From positions 1 to 64,000 of the forward strand of contig JNEU01000813.1 in NCBI GenBank assembly GCA_000697475.1: 64,000 nucleotides of DNA, given 5' to 3'. Shown here one piece after another: positions 34,949 through 46,798 of this stretch. Below the pieces are notes generated by a model. That model did no database searches. It saw only the letters and a program-made list of their open reading frames with translations, and was not told the origin of the DNA. The number at the start of each line of letters is the position of its first letter. Positions within the stretch are counted from its first letter, which is position 1. Source of the stretch: Lichtheimia corymbifera B2541. Taxonomy: Eukaryota > Mucoromycota > Mucoromycetes > Mucorales > Lichtheimiaceae. Position numbers and translations under genes: made by a program.

Positions 34949-36647
34949 ATGAATCTCCCTGGCGATATGGAAGACTCATCCGACAAGATTCTCTTTCTCA
35001 ACTTCAATCAAGACTTTAGTTGTGTCTCTGTTGGCACCGAAACGGGCTATCGAATGTACAACTGCGACCCTTTTGGACGATGCTATAGCAAATGTAGGGA
35101 ACGACGGGTCTAATGTACATTGACAAACGAGTACTCATTCTCCTTTCCTTCGCAGCTGGACGCGGTGCAAGTATCGTAGAAATGCTGTTTTGTACCTCTC
35201 TTGTGGCACTGGTGGGCGTAGCGGACCAGGAAGGCTTCAACTCAAGACAACTTCAGATCATCAACACCAAGGTACAAGCGACATTCCTCTCTCTCTATCT
35301 ATGCAACAAACCCTCCTCTATCTTTACTGACATTTCTATAACAGAGACAATCGACTATTTGTGAATTGACGTTTCCTACAACGATCTTGGCTGTCAAAAT
35401 GAATCGGCGGAGGCTAATTGTCGTGTTGGAAGAGCAGATCTTTTTGTACGACATTAGCAACATGAAGTTGCTTCATACGATCGACACTAGACCTAACCCT
35501 ACTGGTAAGATTCATTGTGTATTGTAAACAGTGGAATGATCAAGGGCTCATCCCCGTGTATGTGTAATATTAGCCATTTGTGCCTTGTCACCCTCCTCCG
35601 AAAATTGTTACATTGCTTATCCATCCCGATCTTCCTCGACATCACCTTTTACTTCGACAGCTGCCAATGCAACTGCTTCTGGCTATGCATCCGGTGACGT
35701 TGAAATCTTTGATGCTTTGAATATCCAGCTTGTCAACATTGTCCAGGCACACAAATCGCCCGTCAGCTGTATCACAATGAATTCGGAAGGAACGCTTTTG
35801 GCTACGGCTAGTGAAAAGGTAATTTTGATCCATCGTTCAGGGAGGGAAGGGTTTTTTAACATATACATGGTATGTATGTATAGGGCACTGTCATTCGTGT
35901 ATTCTCGGTTCCTGATGCTGGCAAAGTATATCAATTCCGAAGAGGATCGTATCCAGCCAAGATTTATTCCATGTCATTCAACCCTGTCAGCTCTTTGCTT
36001 TGCGTATCCAGTGACACGGAAACCGTTCACATCTTCAAGATCGCCATGCCTCCCAATGGAAGCTCCGGATATGATCCTTTGATTGAAGGCAGTAATGGAT
36101 ATGGAAAAGATGATACTGAGACACGAGGACGCAGTAACAGTGTTGGGTAAGGACGATGGGTCTGGCAGATATAGGGCAATTTCAGTGATTCATCATCATC
36201 GTCATTGGCATCTAGACAAATGCTCAAGCGCTCTTCACAACATTTGGGTCGCAGTGTTGGATCTTACTTGCCTGGTATGATTACTGAAATGTGGGAGCCT
36301 GCACGCGATTTTGCATTCCTCAAGCTTCCCAGTGCAGGCGTGCGTAGTCTTGTGGCGTTGAGCAGGTATATATGGTTTGGGCTGCGGATGATTGAATCAT
36401 AAACCGGGATCATAGACTAATTGAACGTATGCAGCACCACACCTCAAGTCCTGGTTGTTACGTCCGAAGGATATTTTTATCAATACAACATTGATTTGGA
36501 GAATGGCGGTGAATGTGTCTTGTTGAAGCAAAACAGGCAAGTAGCTAGAAGTCTCTCTGGGAAGGATCATATGTGAGTACTGACATAAGCTATAATTCTA
36601 GTCTTCTTGAATCAGGCGATGATGCCAATGGAGCCATGGTAGTATAA
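34949..36647 (+). CDS. ATG18: Autophagy PROPPIN Atg18
   Basis: Eight exons join in phase to 418 residues: 34949-35093, 35156-35271, 35345-35504, 35574-35818, 35884-36146, 36186-36365, 36435-36536 and 36602-36647. The WD40-type blades are recognisable from [24 protein letters not shown] onward, then [35 protein letters not shown], the [32 protein letters not shown] blade and the phosphoinositide-binding motif FRRG in [19 protein letters not shown]. PROPPINs bind PI3P and PI(3,5)P2 through two sites flanking FRRG and act at the phagophore with Atg2 and on vacuole and endosome membranes. The blade 6 CD-loop is Ser-rich ([12 protein letters not shown]). The last intron starts with GC (AG|GCAAGT) instead of GT. 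No GT donor there restores the frame. Confidence 0.95.
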
Positions 36648-37743
36648 AACAAGAGATGCCTAGTAGTAGCTTGCAACAGCAACAACATCATCATGTATAT
36701 TCCCCTTTTCCCTTAGTGATCCTCCCCTTATCTATATATCATATAAACCTATATCCATGACACCCACCACACAAACATTCGGCTGTTTTGATTGTATCTT
36801 TTCTTCATCATGTGAAAGCGACAAGTGGGAATACGCACTATGCCGTGTAGGTGGCACCGATCGCGTACTTTTATACGGGGGTAATATCCGATCATTCCGA
36901 GCAAACCGGAGATCACTTTTCAATAAAGAAAAAAATTATATATTTGATACGATGATGTCTTTGTTGCCACCTGCAACTTGGGTCGCACAACATGATACGG
37001 CGTTTTGCTCTATTGTAGCATCCAGGTACACGCTCTCTAAGAATATCTGTTTTCCCGCTGACAAATATTTCCTTTACTGCCACTACTGTTGCTGCTGTCA
37101 AGTAATATAAGCAAACAAGGATCATTTAATTTCTTGCTTATTTGTCTTCGCGCATTGCATTTACATAGGCTCACATGACATGGATTTTGGTATAGATTGT
37201 CAATTGGAATGTTAATTCTACTACCATATAAAGAAGAAATGAAAGAACCTATGGGAAATTGATTACATTCTTCAGATGAATGAGCCACTGAAACAATCAA
37301 ATGCCAAATCCATCTGCGTCTTTGTCTTTAAGAATAACAGCGCAGGTAGTTGATACAACCATCGTTTCACAAAGAGAGGGTCATGTGGTTTCTTTGCATT
37401 CTGATCGACAATGAAAGAATCCACGCTAGTAAAATTAGCTGCTATTACGCATTCCAAATCGTTAAACGCTGCAATATATTATGTGCATGTACGTAAGCGC
37501 ACCACCCTGTAGTAGCCTATCATGGAAAAGTGATATTGAAAGAACGATGGCATCTTTCATTATCATGATGCTCCCTACCACCATCATCAACCAATGTCGG
37601 AGACGAGTCAGGCACAACGACGCAAAAAGAAAAAGTAGGGAGATCAAGGGGATAATATGTAGGTGATAAATTGGTTTCTTTTGTGCCAGCCGTTTGGCTG
37701 AAACAGGTGAACCGATAAAGGGAGGAAAGGACCAAGATCCACA
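36648..37743. other. Intergenic, no gene seen
   Basis: 3' flank of Atg18 and upstream region of the secreted Cys-rich gene. Scattered short frames only, and AT-rich. Confidence 0.55.
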
Positions 37744-37751
37744 TATAAAAA
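37744..37751 (+). promoter_or_regulatory. TATA box of secreted Cys-rich protein gene
   Basis: TATAAAAA lies 83 nt upstream of the ATG at 37827. It is a strong consensus box, often seen on inducible genes. Confidence 0.55.
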
Positions 37752-37826
37752 GGATCTCTTACTCCTCAGGTGGAGATGATCTGTTTACCTGCAACCCTTT
37801 CCATTCTTTTACAAAAATCTGCCAGC

Positions 37827-38108
37827 ATGCATGCTTTTTCATCATTACTGCTGGTTTCCCTTCTCCTGTCACTCTTTACGACCCTATCCATGGCAGCCGA
37901 CTGCTTTTGTAATGAAATCGACTTTATTTTCACTGAGGACTGCTGTATTGGAACGATGGGTGAACTAAGACGCCAGCATGCACTCCACTGCCGCTTCCGG
38001 GATTATAGCAACCTTGGTGATTTCAATCGATGCTGCGATTCATATGGAGGAAAAGCTCGTTGTGTCCTTACTCCATCCCATGGTGAAGAAGACGACGATG
38101 ATACGTAA
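37827..38108 (+). CDS. Small secreted cysteine-rich protein
   Basis: A single exon of 93 residues. The N-terminus MHAFSSLLLVSLLLSLFTT is a typical signal peptide with a likely cleavage after SMA (about residue 23). The mature part of ~70 residues has eight cysteines in the order C-x-C, CC, C, CC, C, enough for four disulfides. It begins ADCFCNEIDF and ends in an acidic tail EEDDDDT. A strong TATA box precedes it. I recognise no named family. Spacing does not fit hydrophobins (no C-CC-C-C-CC-C array with hydrophobic loops), CFEM or defensins. It could be an effector-like, antimicrobial or wall-associated protein. The ATG at 37827 overlaps another ATG four bases later in a different frame, and only the first gives a signal peptide. 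Confidence 0.75.
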   Translation: MHAFSSLLLVSLLLSLFTTLSMAADCFCNEIDFIFTEDCCIGTMGELRRQHALHCRFRDYSNLGDFNRCCDSYGGKARCVLTPSHGEEDDDDT

Positions 38109-38524
38109 ACTCAACCACAACAACCCTCCAACAACGTGATATACGACATTTCTTTCAAACAGCCATCTATCACTTTAACACGTTATAATCCATGTACAAC
38201 ATTATAAATGCAATGATCAACCTATACAACAACTGCATTTTGTTTTTGAAGAGAGGAACATTTTTTTTAATCTTATCTCTGCCTGGAAGCTTGCATGATG
38301 CTTTGCGGGAGGAGAAAAGTGGGAAGGAGGAGGAGGAGATGGATGGATACCAGGATAGAAACAGGGAGATGGTCTTTTTGGGACAATGGGAAATGGTTTG
38401 TGGGGGAGGTGGTGAGGTAGTTTGGTGTGCGTATGATGGGTATTAGTAGTAGTGACTAAATTAGCAACAAAGTCTATAGGTACAAAAAAGCAAAAAAAAA
38501 GGTGGGCAAGGCCGTCGATCATTA
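38109..38524. other. Intergenic between convergent genes
   Basis: G/A-rich, with a run of A and GGAGGAGG. No gene is seen. Confidence 0.55.
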
Positions 38525-41500
38525 TCACGCCTTATCCTCTGCATCCTCGGCAAGGGAGGCTAATCGTAACATCCGCTCTGAAGTTGCCAAACGTGCTCGA
38601 GATCCACTCCGGGATCGAGTACCTGTTGTTGATGGCGGTACGGGTGATGATGATGATTGTTGTGTCGGTAAAGGCGGTTGTTCCTCCTCACTTTGCATGT
38701 GTTTGAGTAAATCTTCGGCCTTGATAGCAACAGATTCACTACGTGTTCTTCGTCGCTCTCTTCTTGCAGCCATTGACATGCGTCGTTGACTGAGGCTTCT
38801 TCGCTTGGCTGCAGAACTTAATTCGCCAGAACGCAGTTTTTGTAATAGGTTATCCATGATATCTTTAGCCTCTTGAGCTTCATTGCCACCTAACACATAA
38901 TAATGTCAGCTATACACTTTAGGGAGGTGGATTTAGGGGTGTCATTGCTTATACCTTCTCCGCTAAGTTCGGCGGCTTCCTTTCTTGCTCTCTTGGCATG
39001 TGCTTTACGTTGCTCTTCAAATTGACGGGCACGTTCAAGTTGCTCCATTTTCTTGCGCTGCGCGATCAAATCTGCACGTGCACGCTAATTGACATGCAGC
39101 ATGTCAGCTTATCGATGTGCCCTCCTGATATACACAACACTTGCAACTTACCTCCCAACTGGATGTAAATGTCTTGAATATGCCAAAGAACTCGTCAGGT
39201 TTCATATCTCGTGGGTTTTCGCCAAAGTAGGTCACCACATCCTTGTATGCAACATCCATCGATGTGTAGCGCACTTCCAATTGGTCAAACTTTTCAATTG
39301 CATAATCTCGGAACGAGGTCATCACTTCGACAAATCGATCATTTGCGGCTATCTCCTCCTGATCATTGTCCTCCGTATAGTGCCGATCCAGCTCATGGGT
39401 CAATTTCTGTAAGCCAACGCGTAGTTCATTGTAATCCTTGATAAGATCTTGGATGGTGACTGGAAAAAGCATGTTTTTTAGTTTCCATGGCAACTGTTAT
39501 AATACAATGCAAACATACCTCGACATGCTTCACCGCATAATTTAAGATCATCCAATAAAGCTTGACTGATGTTGGGGAACTTTTCTTCGATCATCTTGAC
39601 AAGGAAATGTAAAAGCGTGCTCTCATTGGAAGATGACTTGGTGTCTACGATCTAGAAAAGAAGACGATAAATCAGTCCATCTATACGTGTAGTATCATCC
39701 AAGTACGGATTTTACCTTGTTGATACTGGCGATACGGATACCAAATGCTCCACCTTGGAAGTTGGTGCCGTTCAAAAAGTTACCAAGCATAAGCACAAGC
39801 TAAAGCAGAATATAAGTATCGAGTCATGGTAACTTGGAAACAAGCAATTTCAACTCACGTTTAAAAAGTCCTTGAATGCTGTCGAATCTTTGAGTGAAGT
39901 GGAGGCATCCATGACGTTGGCCATATTCTATACTAGTGTGTTGATATCTCGTCGGCTACTAATACTCCCTTTATGCTTACCTTTCCTAATTGTGTAACTC
40001 TCTCTGTGAAGGTGGATCTGAACAACATGTTGTCAATTCGTTCTTTGAATCGGGGAATTGTCATAATCTATGCAGACGACATGCATTAGCATCCAACATG
40101 CATGGAAAACCTCGTTTGCACTCTCTTTCTTACCTCGGCACAGAATGCATCAGGCTTGGAAAGATTTTGGATATCTTCTTCAGGCGCTGTTTTCATAAAC
40201 ACGGACAGCTTGCCCATTTCATCTGGCGTGGGTGCATTGACCAGCAAGTTCTTGAGCAAAACTTCTGTACAGAAACGATCATCGATAGCCAAAATCTTGT
40301 TCTTGACTTCAGGGAAAGGAATATGCTTGAGCTTGGCAAGGATAGCAATATCTAATCATCATCATCCTTCTTAGTTATCCTATCCAGATCGATCGCTTCT
40401 TGCACTTACTGATATTGTAGGCCTTGCGAGAATCAAGAATACAAATCTCTTGTTTACGCTCTTTCTTGTCCTTGATTTTGCGATTGATCACCTTTTGCGC
40501 AAACGTTTCTTCCATCATGGCAAAGATACCTTCCATGTCAAGACGATTCTCCAAAGCCGCATCGTTCTCATCGGTGTAAGCGCTCCACACTGTTGATTTC
40601 AGCTTATCCATATTGATCTTTTGCCACTGTAATGCACGTGTCTTGACACTTGGAAGATGATTCATTGTTTTACGTGGCACGGCAATCATTCCTGGTGCAG
40701 TTGGTGGAGGTGGTGCACCTGGTGGTGGAGGTGGAGGTGGTGGTGCAGCAGAAGCATTACCATCGTCATTTGTTTCAGTGTCCTTGTTTTCCAATGGTGA
40801 TGAAGAAGATGGTTTGGCTGTATCAACATGAACTGAAGAACCTGGAGGTGGTGGTGGTGGAGGAGGTGGTGGCGGCGGTGGTGGTACAGTTGCTACCAAA
40901 GGATCGGATGATGATTGTGAACCAGTGGATGGTTTGTTAGCTATAGCTGCAGTAGGAAGAACTGGCGGTGGTGGTGGAGGTGGTGGAGGTGGCGGTGGAG
41001 GAGGAATAGCTGTCGATGTATCAATAATTTGTGTGGAATCTTCAGCAGATGATTGAGTAGTTGAATGATCATCCAAATGCATTGATTCCTCTTCTGGTGT
41101 TTCGGATATGCTAGGCTGTCGTCGCGGTTTTCGTGTAGACCATGATTCAGTGTGTGCTGATAGAGATTCCAATGATATTTGAGTATCTCGTCGTGATCCC
41201 ACGGATGATCCAATTGATGTTTGTGTTTCACGACGTGATTTAGCAGTCGATTCCATTGACATTTGACTACCACGCCGTGAAGATGATCGCGAAGTATAGC
41301 TGCCATGCTTTGATGCAATAGATCCACTGTCGTCAATATGGGGTTGTGATTCGGAAATAGTATCCAAAGCTAATGGCCCATGGCCTGAATCAATCGATAC
41401 TCTTGCGCTACGATGGGATCCTCTTCTCGAACCAAATGACGATGTTGATAACCTCGAGTGCTGCTCATCATCACTATCGCCCATAGTAGTGGTATGATCA

Positions 41501-44500
41501 AGCGAAAGAATCGATGGCTTCTTTTCAATGCTGCTGCCGGGTAAGCTGATATCCAAGGATTCTGTTTCAGTCTCCAGAGTCAATACTGGTGGTGTATCTG
41601 AGATTCGACTAGGCAACTTGCTGGAAGTGTCAATAGCCAAATCCTCTTGATCAGACGCGATGGTGTTGTCTTTGTGTTGTTTGTTTTCACGCTGTGTGAT
41701 TCTTGCCACTTGATATGTCGCATTTTCAAGGCTGCCATCACTGCTACTACTGCCATTACTGCTTGTCGATGACCTAAAATACATACCCAATTTGAGCATG
41801 GGATATTCCAATGACTGTAAATTGTACATACCTTCTACCAAAGGATGCAAAGGTAGCTTTGAGCTCTTCTTGAATTGTCATGGTGGGTGATGTTACACTG
41901 CTAGGAGAGACAAGCCCGCTTGTACTATCCGATTCTTCTTTGATACTCTGATCATGACTCGCCTTTCGAGCTTGCCGACGACGAGCATTGGCCCAACGCG
42001 ATGATGATCCAACAAGAGGTGCTGCACCTGGAACAACAAAGTCCGCCAAACCGCTACTTGACCCGAATTGCATTGCAAGCTGATTCTTGAATTCTTCAGA
42101 CAAGCTAATAGCCATGGATTTGTACTTTTCTTGGTCATCCTTGAACGATGATGCCTATGATAATCCAGTTAGCATATAGCTTTGATGATTAGAGGGCATG
42201 ACTTACGGGTGATTTGGGCTGATCATCGCTCTCTTCCACACTTTCTCTTGGTCCTTTGCCTTCAAGAGATTCTTGTGCCTTGATACGACCAAACGCTTTG
42301 GCGAAATCCTCACGAGGAATAACGATATCACCATCCTCATCACCATCCTCATCTTGGAACTCGGCCACAATCTTGTGAAACATGTCAAGCTGATTCTGCA
42401 TTCCTTCCAGATCTTTCTCATAGTTGGTTTGCAAATCTCGAAGCTTCTGTTGCAATGTCGATATCGTGTGTCGTGACATGCGCAATAAATCTTCCAGTGA
42501 TGCTGTCTTTTCTCGTAGTTGTGTAAGCTCATGACCTATTAAAAGATACATTTAAGCATACAAACACACATCTTTCCTTGAATGGTACTAACCTCCTCCT
42601 CCTCCTTTTTCTTCAAGCTGCTGTAGCAGTTCATCACGTTCAATCACAACTTCATCATACAATTCTTGCAAGCTGTTGAGGTCCTCGAGTGTAGTTTGTA
42701 GCTGATCTTGATCGGCAAACTTATCCATCAAATGCTGTACTGATGTGCCGTATGTAGATGAAAAATCTTCCACCGTTCCTTTATGATCCAAGACGACTTG
42801 AGTAATGAGGTTGTCGATCACTTGGAAATAGCGTGCCTTGAGTTCGCCTTCATCACGGATCAACAGGATATGTTGCATACAGCTGAGGAAAAAATCATAG
42901 CTGCGAGTGCCTTCTACGCTTGCCAGCACGCATTCGAAGACATCGTGCGGATCATTAAGGTCACGTAACACCCGCTCATTGTACATTTCAAGGATATCAT
43001 CCTGATCATTCTCGGCAAGCAACTTGTATTCACGCACTTGGATGTCGATCGGGTCACTGTTCAGCTCCGTCATTTGATCCATAAGCCGTTCCAAGCCTGA
43101 TGCATTCATTTGATTGCGTAGGTGTATACGAGTCTCGACATCCTCAACCACATTGATAATCGCATTCACCAATAAGACATTGCAAAGCTAGTCATCCAGT
43201 AAAACGATGAGAATCATCCACTTTTGCATAATGTCCCATTACATACCGCATATTCGGCAAGCTGATTGTCTGCTGTACTGCCATGAAGTCCAAGACGCTT
43301 GTAATCATCACTTGCACCGACCATGCTTCCCATTCGACCACGCCCATCCAATGAACGCTGCATTCCCTTGAACCATGCATCAAACCGCCCATAGCCTTTA
43401 CGAGCATCTCGTAATTTGTCCATAGCTTTAAGCACCAGTTCTTGGCCAATGGGCACCTTGTAATAACAAAGGAATACAAGCACCTCGCATACCAAACGCC
43501 GGTTGTTGACTGAAGGAGAAAGGAGGGAATATACAATTTCTTGCACACATTGTGGACTCTTGAGCGCTTCTCGAACACCAACCTATATATACACAACCAG
43601 ATCAATACATCAAACTGGCCTACAAGAAAGATATATACTTACAGTGTTATTCAATAAAGCTTTGAAACATCGCAGGATTTCAGATTCAACTTGTAATTCA
43701 GGATCACGCCTATGATGTGTATATAGACAATTGAGTCACCCCTTGCTATCCCTGCCATTGATGATCATTTTCATCCAACTTACTTGTGTCTCTTATTGAT
43801 GACACCCAGTGCAGCCGTCATGATTTGCATGCCACGCATATTGATGAATTGACGTACCCAACTATGGATAGGATCGAGTTAATCTGCAGTTTTTGTCAAA
43901 TGATCTTGAATCCTAACCCCCACCAGCACCCCTTATTTACCTGAGAGGCATGGTACGCAAACTAACACTCAAATGTGCCAATGTCTTTGCTTGAATACCT
44001 TTGAGATCCGGTTCCGATAGCTTCTTGACATAATACTCGGGCCCCTTTTTCTCGCCATCCTTGTCTCCTCCTCCACCTTTTCGAGATGCCACGGGTGCTG
44101 AACCAAGAAGAGCACCTGCTTCAGCTTGGATGTCTTGGATCACCATCAATCGTTTCTTCTCGATAGGAAAGTTGACCATGACGTTGCGTGCATTCGTATC
44201 ATTAATACCTCGACGCGTCTAATAGAGAGATTACATACATTAATAAAGAAAATCAGGGGGAGTGGGTGCGTGTAAAAAGTGTGTGTGTGTGTGTGCAACA
44301 AGGGCAGATAGGGGATCACACTTGCCAGCATCTTTTCAAAACGTGTCTCAATCTCGGTATCCGTCAATGATTCGGGATGCAACAAGTCGCTCATGCTATC
44401 TGTGCTGCTCATAAACGAGTAGGTGAAGGTAGTTGACTGTGAACTTCGACTGGATGCTTCACCATGTCCTAATAGATATACCGAGAAGAAGAGTTGATAA

Positions 44501-44752
44501 CGCGCTTTTCCCCCAGTATGTATGTGTATATGTAGATATCTAACCTGAGAAATAGTCGTCTACCGATGCATTGGATGCTGTTGAACTATGAATGCTGGAT
44601 CCAATTGGATGCGAAGAAGGACTGGGTGGCGATGATGAATAGATGCGGCTGGAAGAGGAGTTGGTGGTGCTTGAACTTGCTGTTGGACGTGGAGAAGCAA
44701 TAGGGTCTGGACGTCGTTTTCCTTTTGCTTTACTTCGACCAAAGATCTCCAT
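38525..44752 (-). CDS. Diaphanous-related formin
   Basis: Eighteen minus-strand exons join in phase to 1704 residues: 44545-44752, 44326-44468, 43941-44218, 43784-43861, 43643-43709, 43247-43582, 42593-43187, 42207-42535, 41832-42154, 40410-41773, 40134-40351, 39981-40067, 39859-39927, 39716-39799, 39519-39651, 39152-39459, 38955-39084 and 38525-38889. The N-terminal GBD/FH3 (about residues 75-500) covers RFEKML, WVRQFINMRGMQIMTAALG and ECVLASVEGTRSYDFFLSCMQHILLI, followed by a coiled coil. FH1 holds three proline blocks for profilin-actin. FH2 follows (KINMDKLKSTVW, NIAILAKLKHIPFPEVK, LMLGNFLNGTNFQGGAFGIRI). The C-terminus has a DAD (DIMDNLLQKLRSGE) with basic tail. It nucleates actin filaments under Rho-GTP control at hyphal tips and septa. 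A start at 44752 (MEIFGRSK) is preferred to an upstream in-frame ATG that gives an unlikely leader. The second intron starts with GC (CTG|GCAAGT). Confidence 0.95.
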
Positions 44753-45657
44753 CAGGTGCGCATCGAATAAACAATTGGAGGTGAAAGTGAAAGAGAGAAG
44801 AGCTGGTACTACTTGATATCCCCAACTATCATTCGGCCCCTGTGTGCCTGTGCAGCAGGTAGTAATGAGCTGTGTGTAGCGGCAACTCAAATCCATCTAT
44901 TGCCTCAGAGTACATATATATATATATACATCCTTTGTATGTCCCAACCCCCCAATCCACGCATCATAGTGTAATCAATAGTATAGATACATCATCTCTT
45001 CATATATATGTGCTAGCATTGAATAAGTATGGCTTGATTATGAAGAATCTTCCAAAGGTCTCTAATGATTGATGGTTACACTGACAACTCCCACGTGGCG
45101 TGAAGAACTTGTCAATTAGCCGCCGCTCGTATGCTGTACATGACCCCAATTCCACTATTCTCCCATTAACATTTGTCTAGCTGCTCGAGTAGTCAACCGT
45201 TGCTATGAAGCAACCAATTGGAATTAATGTAGGTTGCATAATATATAAGCATGGTGGTGACATGAGAACCCAAAGAATACATCAAATCTCATGGTCAATG
45301 CGTTCGATATCTTATGTAATTGATTCATTCAGGTGCCACCATTAGACTCTTTATAATTTGGTATGTATCATGTGTATCTGGATCCCACTATGCACTTGGC
45401 TGCAGAGCTGTATCTTTGTACTACCGAACAATTTGCTGTTATTTAAGGCCGCCCTTTGTTGCCATCCAACCTCATAAGCATGAATAAACAAGATGATAAT
45501 AATGCTGGTATGATCACGAATCTTTATACAGGTCAATGGAAGAGAGAGAGAGAGAGAGAAAAATAAGCTGTCACTGCTGCAAGTGTAAATCTAGCATTCC
45601 TTCGTTCTTCTCCATATGTGGCATTATTAAATGGGAAACGTTGTCGGATAACATTCT
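44753..45657. other. Intergenic region upstream of formin
   Basis: Contains a TA repeat (about 44914-44929) and a GA repeat (about 45540-45561). No gene is supported. Confidence 0.55.
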
Positions 45658-46054
45658 TTAGACAGAGACACCCTTGGATCTTAATTCCGTCTTGGCTTGT
45701 TGGATTTCCTATCATACATAGCCCCATTAAGCATGGATGAAGTGGATCATCGTCATCACTACTTACTCCCATCAATTCTGTGTAAGCGTCAGGGCAATCG
45801 CTAAAGGTCATCACATGATATCCAAGGTATCCCAAGCTGTAAGAACCAAATGACATCAATGCCCACCAAGGAAGCTATATCATATATGAGTTATATCGTT
45901 TCATATACGTGAAAACACGAACACGCGATCATCTTACCACAGGGATAATCTTGTCTTGAATGACTTCTGGAAGGGGAAGGGCACCGAAAAAGAGGGCAAT
46001 ATAAATCACGGTAGCAATACCCAATGTTGCAAATGTCTCTGTCGCTCTTGTCAT
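45658..46054 (-). CDS. DPM3: DPM3, dolichol-phosphate mannosyltransferase subunit 3
   Basis: Exons 45938-46054, 45767-45874 and 45658-45708 join in phase to 91 residues. Two membrane spans are visible: ETFATLGIATVIYIALFFG and LPWWALMSFGSYSLGYLGYHVM. They are followed by the conserved TFSDCPDAYTELMGEI and a C-terminal helix ending ELRSKGVSV. This is the standard DPM3 layout and length. DPM3 sits in the ER membrane and tethers the catalytic Dpm1, with Dpm2, to make dolichol-phosphate-mannose for N-glycans, O-mannosylation and GPI anchors. It is divergent from the AC40 gene with a 744-bp interval. Confidence 0.95.
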
Positions 46055-46798
46055 GATGTGGTATAACGGAAAGGAATGTGAAAGGGAAAGGTGGAGTGTG
46101 GTCGTAGAAAAAGTCAAGGGCGTGCGTGTGGTCTGAGACGTGCCAGCAAAACGTATCTTTCCAACCCTCATTCTGATTGGCTAATGCCAGCTCTATACAT
46201 GTGCACATATTGTTGGCATGATTCTTGTTCATTCGGCGCGCATGCAGTTTATTGTGAAGACTTACTATACGGCACACCTCATCCATGCTCTTGTATCCTG
46301 GATACCGTTGTCATGACCACCACGTTCTTGAACAATGATACAAGACGGGCATTGCCAGCATTTTTGATTGCCCAAGACCTTGTTTTCAATATGATGAGAG
46401 CTTATTAAAGATTGATTGTGCAAATACTAGCAAAACAGTTGCTTATTATATGAAATGGGCTTCACTATAAAGGTTGGGTATGCAATGTAGAGGTGGTGTC
46501 CATCAAGTACCGCTGCATGTTGGTTACAGTGGTAAAAGAAAGAGATTAGGAGCATCTGCTGGAATAGTCCTTCAAGTAACCAAGTGCATAATAGTTGCAA
46601 TGCCTTCAAAATATCTTTATTCGGCTGTTGTATAATGTCAAATCAGTGCATGAAAGGGTGGGGAGGATGATAACAATGGATGTGGTAGGATAAAGTACAC
46701 ATTTTGGCAAGCAGCGGAGGCGAAAAAAAAAGCTCTTTGTCCAACCGGATGGTCTTGTTTTTTCCCTTTGTCTCTTTTTACCCTTTGCTGTCAGCAAT
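46055..46798. other. Divergent promoter region DPM3/AC40
   Basis: Short frames only and no domain. No gene is supported. Confidence 0.55.

Noticed and set aside
44753..44896. N-terminal extension of the formin to 44896
   Set aside because: It adds a Cys-rich leader unlike formins. MEIFGRSKAKGKRRPD at 44752 is a typical start.
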